Shown here: in pieces, positions 47,601 to 60,189 of the stretch
Numbering within the stretch: position 1 is the stretch's first letter
How the letters are laid out: every line of letters begins with the position of its first letter
Source of the DNA: Aspergillus flavus
Lineage: Eukaryota > Ascomycota > Eurotiomycetes > Eurotiales > Aspergillaceae
Direction of reading: 5' to 3'
Assembly: GCF_009017415.1 (NCBI RefSeq)
Contig: NC_092408.1
Location: 744,001 to 808,000 of the forward strand
DNA length: 64,000 nucleotides
The notes under the pieces: model-generated
The model's input: the letters and a program-made list of their open reading frames with translations, nothing else
Databases searched by the model: none
Told to the model about the DNA's origin: nothing
Translations under genes and position numbers: made by a program

Positions 47601-48954
47601 CATATCGCGCAGCAGCTTCTGGTTCATTGGGACGAACGAGGGGAATAGGGGATGGCTCTTCTGGCGCTTCAATCTCCAGTTCCGAATCAGAGCTATCGGT
47701 CTCGGACCCGGAAGAAGCGGACCTCCCATCCGGCTTTTTGGTCGACGCTTTAGACGCGGACTTCTTTGTTACCTTTTTCGACGTGGTCTGTTTCTTCCCT
47801 GGTTTTCCCGATGTGTTTGGTAGGAGTGGTTGCTGGCCTGATGGAGTCAGCTAAATTAAGTAGCGCTAGATCAAGAAACGTACGGTTTGCAGGTATGACT
47901 ACTTCCACGCCTGGAGTCTGCGTAGCCGGGACACTCGGGCTGTTAGCAGTAGGTCTGTTCAGGATTGAGGGCATCTGTAGGTCGTTCCGGAAGTAGTCGA
48001 ATGTCCTAAAGAAAAGAGTAAGTAAATGCAACTGAAAGTAGAGTGGAACTAGACTTTTCAAAATCGGGACCCACCTCTGATTATCTTGACGTTCGAAGCC
48101 TGGTGGATTGACGTATATGAAATTATTAAGGGGGGCATGCTGGTTGTTGGCTTGTTGGGGGGTGTTGAGAAACTGGGGATTGATAGTTTGATGCTCATGC
48201 ACAGTTGGCGCCGAGTCAGGGAATTCGTTTGTGTACTGCATTTGACCATGCTGCTATCCATTAGCTAGACCTTTCATATCGCGGACCTTGTTTCAGATTG
48301 TCCTACCGAAGTCTCCTCCGAGAACCCCGTGGGCAGGGTGTATGGAACGATGGGGGTTTGAGGCGTATTAGACTGATAAGGGGCTGATTGTGACGGCTGA
48401 GGCTGAGAAGCTTGCGGTGTTGGCGTTTGAGAAAAGGTGTCGGGCAACGAGATGTGCTGAGCAGGGTAGTAGTTTCGAGGGAATGAATATGGCTGATAAG
48501 ACGGGCTATCTGACGCATTGAGTGGCTGCGACTCGAAAGGTACCTGCCCCTGTGAATACTGGGGTACTTGGCGATATTGGACAGGCATCGCGAATCCTTG
48601 TGGGTTAGACGGCATGATCTGTTGTGGATGCAAAGGGTTGGGTCGCCAAGATTGAGGAGTGGATGAGGGATACAAGCCATGGCCATGTTCCTGTTGAAGT
48701 GGCAGAGAATTGCGTTGCTGAGGTGTTTGACTAAACACTGAAGGATCCCAGCTCATACTCATTGGTTGGGACTGTTGGGGTTGTTGCGATTGCTGTAGCT
48801 GTTGTTGTGGAGGATGCGCATGTTGATGTGGGGGTTCTGGGTTCGCATACAATGACTCCCAGTATTCCGGCGGCAATGAGCCCGGGTCTACTGGCGCATG
48901 AGGCAGACCCCGCATCAAGTTTTGCGGCGGCGACTGCTCCATGCTGCCGTTCAT
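44606..48954 (-). CDS. PNUTS-like protein phosphatase 1 regulatory subunit (TFIIS-N domain, RVxF, CCCH zinc finger)
   Basis: Predicted nuclear scaffold of 1150 aa in ten exons: 48954-48307, 48253-48075, 48005-47884, 47837-47339, 46900-46798, 46743-46196, 46139-45736, 45685-45444, 45374-44760 and 44698-44606. All phases agree. Order of parts: Gln/Pro/Ser-rich N-terminus (~1-310); basic linker; TFIIS N-terminal-like helical domain (~400-590), with YSFLLDRHQASDIDGAF and LLPRFVKKGGQVAKGLAQKI; the PP1-docking motif KLRVTW near 765; Gln/Pro-rich region; C-terminal CCCH finger C-x7-C-x5-C-x3-H (CRYWPEGKC...CTFRH). This is the domain set of animal PNUTS and fission-yeast Ppn1, which tether PP1 to the 3'-end processing/termination machinery. 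Intron 4 is about 438 nt, much longer than all others here. Function is inferred from the domain set. Confidence 0.87.
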
Positions 48955-50453
48955 TCAGTTCTGTGCTACCCGAAGTGGACTTCTTGGGATGTTGTCGCAG
49001 AGTTATTTGGTCAGAGTACTAAAGGAAGAACAGCCCAAAATGGTAGGTATAAGTCACATGCATCCACGTGCGTAACGGTCCAAATGTGGAAAGGTCTTGG
49101 ACGCCGGGTCTTCCTGGATCGCAGTTGGCGGGAAGCCTGCTGGTGGAGTCGCCAATCTAAGTCGTCCTATTGGACAGAGACTCGTGATAAACGTTGGAAC
49201 AGTGAATGCAAGCCGGGCGAATCAGTGGCCCAATCCGCGTTTGTCAGCGCTGGAAGATGCTGATTCGCTGAGTGGGGAAGGCGGTAAGAGGAAGCAAAAC
49301 CGAATTTCTCACAGTGCAGCAAGTTGAAGCAATGAGTGTGTAATAAATGGATGTATGGTCCAGACAGTGGCAAACTGGCCTCCGCTTTGCAAAACGTTAA
49401 AGGGATTTGACAAGTTCTAAGGCCCTTGCCCTTGTAAATTTTCCCTTTTTCTTTTGCTTCTGACCGAGCCAAAAAGACAAAGGGGAAAAAAAAACAGTTA
49501 TTTTGCCTGCTTGCCTGGGTGATTTCTTAGTGATGGTATCCCGCGCAAGTCGCGTTCACGTTGTGTTGCGCGCCCAATCTTGTACCCTTTTCTTTTAGGA
49601 AAAAAAGCACCGCTCTTGATGCACAGGTAGGTCAACCCTTCGAATACACCGACCAAGTACTCCGTATAGTAGACGTAAGATAAATTTTTGTCTTGTCTTT
49701 CCTTTTGAACTCCTTTTCTTTTTTCCAAATTCCTTGTTTATCTTTGCTTTTCAAATTCCCTGCCGCCTTGTCACTCTTTTTCCTGCGCTGTTTTCGCAGA
49801 TGACAATCCAGCCTGTACAACCTGTTCTTGTGGACCTTTTCTTCTCTTAAATATGTCTTAGAAAATGAAAAGAAAAGGTTCTCATACAAAGAAGTACTCT
49901 GGACTGTAATTAAGCAGCATAGTCATTCGCTTTACGAAAAGGATGGAAGGGAAGGGGGGGGATGGATAGGTAGGTGCCGGTGGTGGTGAGACTTGGAAAA
50001 GCTCAGCTCGGTTGGGCGAGGTTGCCTTTGGAGCCTTGGCCAGCCACGCTACGCCTGTTCAGTCTAGCCTTGACGCACGTGATGCGGCAGCCTCAGGCTG
50101 AAGGGTGGAGTTTGAGTTGTTTGTATACGTTTCCTCTGTGAAAGGGGGGCAATCTGTACCTTACACAGGGACCAATTTAACTCCATTGGGACTAGCCCGA
50201 TTACGTCAGCCTTCATCAATCGGGAGCTTCTCTCACGGGTTGCCAAGTGGAGAGAAAGAGGGTATGTTCTGGATCGTTGGTTGCGAGTGGGTAATAACAA
50301 CTGAATTGTCCCTCAACAGCTCGGGCCTGGACTGATCTATCGATATTGTTCTGCCTGCTTGGGTGCTGTCAGTTTCTTTATATGTCATGATCCTCGTTCA
50401 AGTCAAGTAATTGCTGTGAATATCATCTTAAGTGCAGACTATACTACTTTACT
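48955..50453. other. Divergent intergenic region between PNUTS-like gene and SLY1
   Basis: About 1.5 kb holding two promoters. It is pyrimidine-rich on the plus strand around 49690-49850, with A/T tracts. No coding or RNA gene recognised. Confidence 0.5.
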
Positions 50454-52747
50454 ATGGCGTCGCACTCAATGTCTCTTCGCGACCGTCAGGTCGGTAGGTA
50501 TCCAATTTCTTCATGTGTACATTCCTGGGTGGTGAGCGCATGCTGACGATAACAACTGTTCAGCGTCCATTCAGAAGATCCTCAACCTAAACCACGAGCC
50601 GCAGACCGAGGACAGCCACCATGATACCTCCGCACAAGGCATCATTTCGACCCCCATCTTGAACGAGGATGGCGACCCAATCTGGAAAGTTTTGGTGTTC
50701 GACAATATGGGACGGGACGTTATAAGTAGCGTACTCCGGGTTAATGACCTTCGGACATGGGGCGTTACTATTCATCTGTACGCGCTTCTGTGATATCGGC
50801 TGTTTAACATGTGCGGCTAACAACTAGTTCTAGAAACATCAATTCCAATCGATACCCTATCCCCGATGTGCCTGTTGTCTATCTTGTCGAGCCTACCCCG
50901 GCCAACCTTCAAATGATCACCAACGACTTAGCTCGCGGACTCTATACACCAGCCTACGTGAACTTCCTATCGTCCGTGCCTCGGCCACTGCTCGAAGATT
51001 TTGCTTCTCAGATAGCGACAACAGGAACATCGGAGCATATTGCGCAAGTCTATGACCAATATCTTAATTTCATCGTCGCAGAACCGGACCTTTTCAGCTT
51101 GGGCTTGGGGCATGATGCCTACTGGAAGATTAACAGTGCGCAGACAAGTGATGAGGACCTAGACGCCATCATCGATAAGATTGTGAGCGGTCTATTCAGT
51201 GTTAGCGTCACTATGGGTATGTGTGGCCAGATCATTTGCTTCTTAGTTAGTAACTGATCCGGATAACAGGGGCGATTCCTATCATCCGATGCCCTAAAGG
51301 CGGGGCAGCAGAGCTAATAGCTACGAAACTCGATCGCAAACTCCGCGATCATATCCTCAATTCGAAGGATAATCTTTTCTCAACCAACAAGAAATCTACT
51401 CCTGGAGTTCCCACGTCACGACCTGTGCTGGTCATTGTCGACCGTAATGTGGACTTGGTTCCCATGCTTTCTCATTCGTGGACATACCAGTCGTTGGTCC
51501 AAGATGTCCTTCAAATGCGCCTGAACCGGATTACAATCGAGACGACTGATGAGGCAAACCCCGGCAAGGTGACTAAGAAAGCGTACGACCTGAACAGCAA
51601 CGACTTCTTTTGGAAGCGTAATGCCGGAGCTCCATTTCCCCAAGTGGCCGAGGACATCGACGCGGAGCTAACGAAGTACAAGGAGGACGCCAATGAAATC
51701 ACAAAAAAGACCGGTGCGTCATCCATTGAGGATCTCCAAAATGACACCAGCACCTCTGCGCAGCACCTGAAAGCTGCCATTACTCTACTTCCGGAGTTGC
51801 GGGAACGCAAATCCATTTTGGACATGCATATGAACATTGCAACTGCACTCCTTCAAGGCATCAAAGACCGCCAGCTCGACAACTTTTTCGAGTTGGAAGA
51901 AAACATCACGAAGCAATCTAAGGCGCAGATCCTCGAACTCATCAATGACCCGGCAAAGGGGAGCGAGCCGACGGATAAACTTCGACTCTTCCTGATCTGG
52001 TTCTTAAGTACTGAGACCGAATTAAACCGTGCTGACATGGGTCAGTTCGAGGAAGCCCTGACCCGTGTAGGCGTCCAGGACGTCAGTCCCATCGCCTACG
52101 TCAAACAAGTTCGCGAAGTGACTCGTATGACCATGATGACCACAGCCGCACCACAGCAGCAATCCTCCGATCTGTTCCGTGGCTTTTCATCACTCTCCAA
52201 TCGCTTGACAGATCGCATCACATCTGGTGCGCTTGGTGCCAACTTTGACTCCCTAATTTCGGGCGTCAAAAATTTCCTCCCTGCAAACAAAGACTTGACC
52301 TTGACCAAGATTACCGAGTCACTTATGGACCCAGCCTCTGCCTCCAGCTCCGCCATTGCCAAAACTGAAAGCTACCTCTATTTCGACCCCCGCAGCGCTA
52401 ATGCCCGTGGAGCCATGCCCCCCGCTTCCGCTTCCCGCAATGCCCAGTCGCCCGCTACTTCTGGCACTCCCGGCCCAGGAACCGGCGCCAGCTTTGGTCA
52501 GCGCCGCCAGGCCTTCAACGAAGCGATTGTTTTCACCGTCGGAGGAGGAAGCATGGACGAATACGGAAACCTGCAGGATTGGGTCCGTCAGACCAGCGGA
52601 CAGCCCGGCAGCGATGGTGCAGGGGCCGGCCGGGGAACCGCGTCTCATGGCGCCCCCAGGCGGAGAGTTGTCTATGGCAGCACGGACCTGATGAATGCTA
52701 ATGAATTCCTTACGGAGTCGTTAGCTAAACTTGGCCATGAAAGCTGA
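50454..52747 (+). CDS. SLY1: Sly1, Sec1/Munc18-family vesicle fusion protein
   Basis: Cytosolic SM protein of 704 aa that binds the ER-Golgi syntaxin Sed5/Syntaxin-5 and promotes SNARE assembly. Exons 50454-50493, 50564-50777, 50834-51216 and 51270-52747, GT-AG, sum exactly. The protein has the full Sec1-like layout: domain 1 start SIQKILNLN and [15 protein letters not shown], then PVVYLVEPT; domain 2 [28 protein letters not shown], a very typical SM block; domain 3 with [18 protein letters not shown] and [20 protein letters not shown]; and the C-terminal [21 protein letters not shown]. The insert in domain 3 is Ser/Ala/Pro-rich (~585-640), usual in filamentous fungi. Orthology to Sly1 rather than Vps33/Sec1 rests on these blocks. 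Confidence 0.93.
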
Positions 52748-54121
52748 AATACGAAAGCCTGGGACGACACTTGAACTTGAATGTAGCTTAAACAAATAGA
52801 ATTTGTCTTGAGACATATATTTTTAATGCACCTCTAGGAATCCTTGCTGCCTTTTTGTTAAAAGTTGGGAAGCTCATCGAAATGCTACCTACTGTACTAT
52901 TTCACCTTCGTACCCTGCACCGCTTATTAGTGTCAATGCGACCCCGACGCCCTCAGCCCCGGTCACCCTGACAAACCTGGAATGCTACCTGCTACCAGTA
53001 CTAGGCTGCCATACAATACTGTTCACGTGCTATCCCGGACTTGATGTTTGCCAAGATCTACATCGTATTTGTCGTTTCCTAATTATTTCTTCTCCTCTCA
53101 GTCCAGTTTCAAAGACTGCGTCATACAGCTAGACCTTGTATGTTGACCCTAAATGCTCTTAGCCACGGAGCTGAGGCTAGGAGACTTGTGAATAATCTTT
53201 GTGACACCGCTTGGTTACTCCAAAAATAGCAAACATCGACCAGTCTCAGCAAGTATCTTGTTTCAGTGTTACTCAGGTGGTGCATCCTGTCCTGCGACCC
53301 CCTTACCCAAATGACTACACATGGGTCTCTTAAGCCATGCAATGCATGCTACCAAACGGTAAGGGGCCATCCTAAACCACCCATTGTGTATTGAAAATCA
53401 TTAAATTGCTGACACCTCTCCTGTAGAGTCACGCGCCTCCTCGTTTTTGGCAACCTGCAAGGGCTGCAAAAATGACATTAAACCCTGAAGCTGGACAGCT
53501 ATGAATCCAATCGCATTCCACCACTAGAATGATCGACGGCAAATAATGCTCAGGCTACTGTTAAGCAAAAGGGTATTTCAGGAACTTAAAAAGCTCCCAT
53601 GGAACCGGAAGCGTGTTGTGGGCCACAATCCAATCTTTAACTGCTGGTTCCCGTCTTGATATTGTTCTCTTAGTATTGTCTGTCTTAACGGCGCCGACGT
53701 TGGTCTCGGCTATTGCCTAGTCTGATATGTCGACAACGTCATGACTAACCCATTGTCTAGAACAAGCTCCACTACACCGGACAGGTAGTATTGTACCCTC
53801 TGTCTCTCTTCAGCCGTATAGATATTGTCTGTTTCACGTGTTGCATGTACAGTGCAACATCCGGTCTGTTTTAGCGACCAATACTATCAACGTGGAGAAA
53901 CAATACAGTGGCTCCCATCATGTTCAAGTCCCTATACAGGAGCTGGACGTGTTTCTCTAAAGCAGTTTCAAGCAAATTCGACTACTTGTTCCTCAGTTCC
54001 TCATATATGACACTCTTCACAACGTCCCACAGGATATTCTCCTTTGCCTTCCAATCCACGTCCAGTCGCAACTGTTCTATACATCCTTGCCTCCTGTGAG
54101 CCTCTCATGACGATGGCCATT
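52748..54121. other. Intergenic region upstream of the pheromone receptor
   Basis: About 1.37 kb. No credible coding frame (longest about 73 codons). It must contain the terminator of SLY1 and the promoter of the receptor gene. Confidence 0.5.
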
Positions 54122-55287
54122 ATGGACTCCAAGTTCGATCCATACTCCCAGAACCTCACGTTCCATGCGGCTGACGGGACCCCGTTCCAAGTACCCGTGA
54201 TGACGTTGAATGACTTCTACCAGTATTGTATCCAGATCTGCATCAACTATGGGGCTCAGTTCGGTGCTTCAGTCATTATTTTCATTATTCTTTTGCTTCT
54301 GACTAGGCCCGACAAGCGTGCTTCTTCAGTCTTTTTCCTCAACGGCGGTGCTTTGCTGCTAAACATGGGCCGCCTCCTCTGCCACATGATCTACTTCACA
54401 ACCGATTTTGTGAAAGCATACCAATACTTCTCTAGTGATTATTCTAGGGCACCCACTTCCGCGTACGCCAACTCTATTCTCGGGGTTGTTCTTACAACTC
54501 TTCTCTTGGTCTGCATTGAGACATCGCTTGTGCTCCAGGTCCAGGTCGTCTGTGCCAATCTCAGACGCCGGTATCGAACCGTTCTCCTTTGCGTGTCGAT
54601 CTTGGTTGCCCTTATTCCTGTCGGGCTCCGTCTAGGATACATGGTTGAAAACTGCAAGACAATTGTCCAAACTGATACCCCACTGTCACTTGTCTGGCTT
54701 GAAAGCGCTACAAATATCGTCATCACCATTAGTATCTGCTTCTTCTGCAGTATCTTCATTATCAAGCTCGGATTTGCTATCCATCAGCGAAGGAGACTCG
54801 GGGTGAGGGACTTCGGGCCGATGAAAGTGATTTTTGTCATGGGTTGCCAGACCTTGACCGTTCCAGGTATGTCCTCTGTATCTATACTAGCATGAGCCGT
54901 GTGTGTGAACTAATCGATTTAGCGCTGCTTTCGATTCTTCAATATGCGGTCTCGGTCCCCGAGCTTAATTCGAACATTATGACCCTGGTCACTATCTCTC
55001 TCCCGCTATCCTCCATCTGGGCTGGTGTTTCCCTTACTCGCTCATCCTCCACCGAGAATTCTCCGTCCCGTGGAGCCTTGTGGAATCGCCTCACCGACTC
55101 AACCGGCACGAGGAGCAATCAAACATCATCCACGGACACCGCCGTCGCCATGACCTATCCAAGTAACAAGTCAAGCACGGTGTGCTATGCGGATCAGAGC
55201 TCTGTCAAAAGACAGTATGATCCAGAGCAGGGGCACGGCATCTCTGTGGAGCACGATGTGTCGGTTCATAGTTGCCAGAGGCTTTAG
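54122..55287 (+). CDS. Ste2-type alpha-factor pheromone GPCR (PreB/GprA-like)
   Basis: Predicted seven-helix plasma-membrane receptor of 369 aa that senses the alpha-factor-like peptide pheromone and signals through the G protein/MAPK mating pathway. Exons 54122-54866 and 54923-55287, one 56-nt GT-AG intron near the end of helix 5/6. The start MDSKFDPYSQ gives a short extracellular N-terminus with an NLT glycosylation site; an ATG 12 bases upstream would add four residues. Helices are clear: ASVIIFIILLLLTRPDKRAS (H1), FFLNGGALLLNMGRLL (H2), ANSILGVVLTTLLLVCIETSLVLQVQVV (H3), TVLLCVSILVALIPVGLRLGYM (H4), and further spans. The cytosolic tail of ~75 residues is Ser/Thr-rich as expected for desensitisation. 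The family assignment (PF02116) rests on the H1-H3 loops. Confidence 0.88.
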
Positions 55288-55633
55288 AGTCGAAGGCGCG
55301 ACTCAGGTCGTGTTCCGAAACATTCGAGGTCTGGAATGCGGAGAGGAGTCTGCTGATTTTCCTTGTACTGTGTTCATTCTATTTCGCTCCAGCGCTCCAT
55401 CATCTAATACTAGCATAGCTGAAATATTGTAATACGTTATTTTGCCGTTTCTTTGATGTTCGTAGAAGACATGGAGTCATGATAACTCTAAATAATTTAA
55501 TTTTAATGTCACGGGGGTTCGGTCTGCCACTCGTGCCAAGAATATGCGGGGGGAATGCGACCTGCGGAGTTTCCCTTCCCACTTCAATGACACAACTTGA
55601 TCGCCATGCACTTCATCTATCAGCTCCTTCGAC
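55288..55633. other. Short intergenic spacer
   Basis: 346 bases between the receptor stop and the VPS23 start on the same strand. Nothing beyond terminator/promoter space was recognised. Confidence 0.5.
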
Positions 55634-57579
55634 ATGGCGACGGTGCCGCAGAGGACGCTCAACTGGCTATACAGCGTATTGATTCGGGTATACTCCATTC
55701 CCTTTGTCTCACCCTCCAATGCAAGGTACTGACCCAGCGCAGGATCATTACGATTCCCGACAGACGTATCAGGACCCCAATCGCACCTACTATGATGTGG
55801 CCTCCGTGCTTGCTCAGTATCCCTCCCTGTCCCCACGAACCGAAGTCTACAGTCCGTGATATCCCCGATAACCCGGCGAATATCCTTGGATATTAACTGT
55901 GTTTAGCATACGAAAATGGTTTCTCGGCTCTCCTACTGCAACTCACCGGCACGGTACCTGTCACATTTCGCGGCACTGTGTACAAGTTTCCCATATCACT
56001 ATGGGTCCCCAATACTTACCCACGAGAACCGCCGATTGTCTACGTGACTCCGACCCAGGATATGGCGGTCCGCGTTGGCCAACATGTGACGTTGGAGGGC
56101 AGGGTGTATCATCATTACCTGGCACATTGGGCGGAGGCCTGGGAGGTTCGTTGATTTCGCAAGACTTAGTGGGATAATTTACTGACAGTGCACTCCTTCA
56201 AGAGATCAACCCTTGTAGATCTCGTATCTATACTCCGTGAGGTTTTTGCAAAGGAGCCACCTGTCCGATACAAACGACAACACGTACCACCACGCCCACA
56301 ACAACCCGAGCCAACACAAACACCACCTCCTCTACCTCCACTCCCTGCAGAACTCGGATTATCCTCGTCTCACTCCCCACTGAACCAGAGTGTACCTTCG
56401 CCTGCGCCGACAGCCCAGGTGCCACCTCCCCCGCCTCCGAAGCCTGGACAATTGGCCTCTGCTGAGCAACGGCAACCGATTCCTGCAGCGCAGAATAACT
56501 CTTCATCGCCTCTTCCTCCACTGCCGCCGAAGGAACAGGACCCGCGGTGGCCGCCTCGACCCCGTCCGAGTACTAGCACCCCTACAGGTCTCCCATCGCA
56601 GTATCCGCCAGAACAAAGTGGCTCTATGGGAGGCCCCACCCCACCGCATCGATATCCTCAGCAGCAGCACTCCATGGCACATCCAATGCCAGCCTATGCA
56701 CAAGGCCACCTACCTTCCCAAGTTGACAACCGAGCGCCACCTGGCGCAATGCCGCAGCAGTTCCCCCGTGGACCTCAGCCACAGCCACCCTTTGGCATCC
56801 CTCAGCAAGCTTCTCCCCATCACCCAACACACCACCAAACCAATGGCCGATACCAGCAGATGCCGCAACCGCAAACCCCTCAACAAGCATCTCATCACAG
56901 TTTCCAGCGACCAGCTTCAGCGACCCAACCAGCGATGAAGCCCAAGGCCGAAACTCCTGATCTTTTGACTTCACCTTTTGAGGTTGAGCTTCCATCATTC
57001 GCGTCAGGACCTGCGCCGCCAATTCCCCCCAACCCAGAAAAGGATGCGCTGTTACACGCTGTGTCGAAGGTATTGGCCGAGACGCTGCAGACGAATGTGT
57101 CGCAAACTGAATCCGCGGCACGTTCTCTACTGTCACAGTCGGACTCTTTGCACGCAGCGATCGCCACCCTACAAGGCGAGATCTCATCACTAAATACCCT
57201 CAATTCAAGCCTCCAGTCCAATACCTCCATCCTGCAACAGTCCCTCCACCGCGCCGATGCTGTCATTGCCGATGCGCAAAGTCGCATATCATCATCCGCT
57301 GCACAGTCGAGCTCGGATCCAGTACCGTCTGGTCTTCCTCCGATTGACGAGGTCCTCGTTGCGCCAACAGTTGTAGGCAAGCAACTCTACGACTTGGTAG
57401 CAGAAGAACGCGGTATTCAGCAGGCCATCTACGCCCTACAAACGGCTCATGTCAAGGGCGTGATCGGGGTAGAGACATGGTCCCGGCACACACGCGGGTT
57501 AGCACGCGAGGCCTTCTTGAAGCGAGCACTTATACGAAAGATCGGGAAGGGCATGGGTCTTGAGGAACATCAAATCTAG
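55634..57579 (+). CDS. VPS23: ESCRT-I subunit Vps23/Tsg101
   Basis: Endosomal sorting protein of 585 aa that recognises ubiquitinated cargo and recruits later ESCRT complexes. Exons 55634-55687, 55764-55851, 55907-56145 and 56203-57579, GT-AG, sum exactly. The N-terminal UEV domain (~1-145) starts MATVPQRTLNWLYSVL, continues YYDVASVLAQYPSLSPRTEVYTYENG and LTGTVPVTFRGTVYKFPISLWVP, and ends REPPIVYVTPT with REVFAKEPPVRYK. As in all UEVs there is no E2 catalytic cysteine. Residues ~155-400 are an extreme Pro/Gln/His linker. A coiled coil (VSQTESAARSLLSQSDSLHAAIATLQ) and the C-terminal steadiness box (AIYALQTAHVKGVIGVETWSRHTR) complete the family layout. Confidence 0.94.
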
Positions 57580-58110
57580 GATGACTTGTTACGACCATTA
57601 AATCTTCATTATATACCATTATGTAGAGAAACGTCGACGAGAAGTTCGCACTATATACATGTACATATACGTACCTGTTCCTTTTGGATCTCGACCACTG
57701 TAGCTTTCAGTTCTGACCGCTGCCGCCTTACTGGGGACACACATAATCAACCTGCAATAGTTTCAAAGGAACCAAACCTCAGGGCATACGGCGCAGGTGC
57801 ATGCAAATGACATATCAGTTCATCGCCGTGCTACGCTCGTCGTTACTGATGGCTTCTTCTGATGTCTAAAAATATAACGACAACAGTCCACAGCTTACGT
57901 CGGATATCCTCCTTGAATATGAAACTCCAGCCCTACAGGAGGCTTTACCAACCTCCCCAGGTACTTTCTTCGTATGAGCCCCTACCACATGCCGTTCCCT
58001 CTCTTACGAACCTGGTATAAATGTATTGTTCTAAAGAAACAACTATCATCATTCCTCGAAACGTATCATCCATTTGCTACCGCGAGGGGAGGGATCCTCA
58101 TATGAAAGCA
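57580..58110. other. Convergent intergenic region
   Basis: 531 bases between the VPS23 stop and the 3' end of the FAD oxidoreductase gene. No gene recognised. Confidence 0.5.
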
Positions 58111-59620
58111 TTATTCTAACTGAGGCACAGTCCAATGGAAGAAGGCCTTAGGGTCATATTCCTTTTTCAACGAAAGGATTTCTTCCGCGTGAGAGCCATA
58201 GAACTGACTCAGTGGGTCAACTCCATGATCTGGAGCAAAATAAAGAGAAATATACGTGGTGGGAAGAATATTCCCTGGGTCGGTCTTTGAGACCGCCTCC
58301 GCAATATCAGACGCCCATTTCTCGGCCTCCCCCTTGCGGTCCTCCACCGCTGCAAACCCAAGGATCTCGAGCATGTAGTGTGGCTCTCTGGTAGCAAAAA
58401 CTGAGTTGCCTTTCGGCGCCGCAGAGGGACCTCTTAGCTGATGGACGGAGATCATGGTGCCTGGATCGGACGGGAGCGTCGTTAAATTGCGTCCGATTGC
58501 CTCGGCGACTTCGGGCGTAACGTTGTGCAGATTAAGTGTACGACTGGACCCGTATACAGAGGACGGGACCAAGGCTGCATTTCCGGTGAACCACTCGGGG
58601 ATTGTAGTCTCCGCGACTGTGCTCATGAGTAGCGATGCCAGGCTTGCGATCTGGGTGCTCCAGTGTTTGCCCTCTTCGATGTCTTCACCACTCCAGGCGA
58701 CAAGAACAGCGAAGACGCGTCCAGGAGGCGCGTTGAATACTGCTTGTTGGACGGTTAGCTGTTTCGGGATGCCATTGTGTAATAACTTTTGGTATCCGGT
58801 GTTAAAATCGGCAAAGGTCTTGCTGATATGCTGGGAATCAAACAGGATTGCACCAGCCAGAAACTAGATGAGATTCAGCACCTATCGATTCACCAAAGTG
58901 ATATTTATGACCACTTACATTTTTGAGTGGATACACCTTGATAGTCAGATCAACAATAACACCGAACACCCCTCCCGCCCCACGAATGCCCTTCAAGAGC
59001 TTCTTGTCCGCCTCAATAATCTCCCCATCATGATTCACAATCATTGCACCAAGAATCTGATCAACCCCCAGTCCCCAGTGTGACGAGAAGGGTCCATATC
59101 CTCCATACATTGCCCACCCGACGTAGCCAACGCCGGGTATTGACCCCGTGGGCGTGGCAAGTCCTTCGGCCCACAATTTTGTGCCGAGCTCTCCTTGAAG
59201 AATTCCTCCTTCTACTGTAGCCGATTGGCGATCTTCAGCTATCCTGACCCCCGTAAGCGCCCGAAGATCGATTACGAGGGTGCCATCTACAATGGCCCGG
59301 CCTTCCATGTTGTGGCCGCCGACGCGGATGGTGAATTTGAGTCCGTTGGCCTTGGCGAATTGCACCAAAACGCTCACATCCTCTGCGCTCTGGGGATGGA
59401 CAACGGCAAGCGGGGTGTCTGGACGGGCCATATTCCATACCTTACACACGGCGGAGAACTCTGATGACGAGGGTGCTGTGTATTTAATACTTGGATGAGC
59501 CAGGAGAAAGGCCTCCAGACTAACAAGCTGGGAGTCTGCCATGGTTTCTTTCGCATTCAGATCTCTTAATTTGGGGCTAGACAACCAAGACAGAGGAGGT
59601 AGTTTATCTATATATCCCAA
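58111..59620 (-). CDS. FAD-linked oxidoreductase (PCMH/FAD_binding_4 type)
   Basis: Predicted flavin-dependent oxidase of up to 484 aa; exons 59620-58919 and 58863-58111 with a 55-nt GT-AG intron. If translation begins at the internal ATG at 59542 (MADSQLVS) the product is 458 aa, which fits the family better. Motifs: PLAVVHPQSAEDVSVLVQFA and RVGGHNMEGRA at the pyrophosphate loop, where His is the usual covalent FAD ligand; then TPTGSIPGVGYVGWAM and WGLGVDQILGAMIVNHDG. The cysteine that forms the second FAD bond in bicovalent relatives is not seen, so a monocovalent flavin is expected. There is no obvious signal peptide. The C-terminus ends EYDPKAFFHW, as in berberine-bridge-like enzymes. It is the first of three co-directional enzyme genes at the window end. 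Confidence 0.87.
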
Positions 59621-60189
59621 GAGAGCGCATTCCTTTTACCTTGGGCCGTGTCCACTTGCCAAGCAATATTCCGGATACCCCAAGCTTTGCGCCATCCGCG
59701 CGCTCGTATCGCCAATGGCTAGTGCTTACCAGCTCGCCATTTCCCTTGGTCTACGTGGTTGTCTCCGTCTTATCCCCACGACTAAATGTGTTGGGTGGTC
59801 CCATAGCTTTATCCCGGTTGGTTCTCGGTCAGTGGGGGGCCTTAGGCACCCAGAGGATTCGGGAGGTCAGGCGTTGTCTGAGCCCTGGAGAGCCAACGGT
59901 TTGTCAGAATGAGCCGTGTCTGTGAGTTGACTCCCATATAAGAAGATGCTCTTTTAAAGTGGATTTTTATTGGCAGACGTTCCTAACTTTCTCCCTAGAA
60001 TTACAGCTATATGGTAAACTGATCAGTCTTCTAGCCAAAGGACCAATCGAAAATCACCTGAATTCTAGTATATTTAAGTTTTATGAAACTCTTCATCTTC
60101 ACGAGGATATGAGCACTAACACGATCCCTCAAACACTCAAGTCTTTCCTTTACACAGTCCTATATGATAGTATCATCTGTTAACCAACA
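59621..60189. other. Intergenic spacer 5' of the FAD oxidoreductase
   Basis: 569 bases with a possible promoter for the oxidoreductase; AT-rich toward 60000-60180. Small open frames carry no recognisable domain. Confidence 0.45.
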
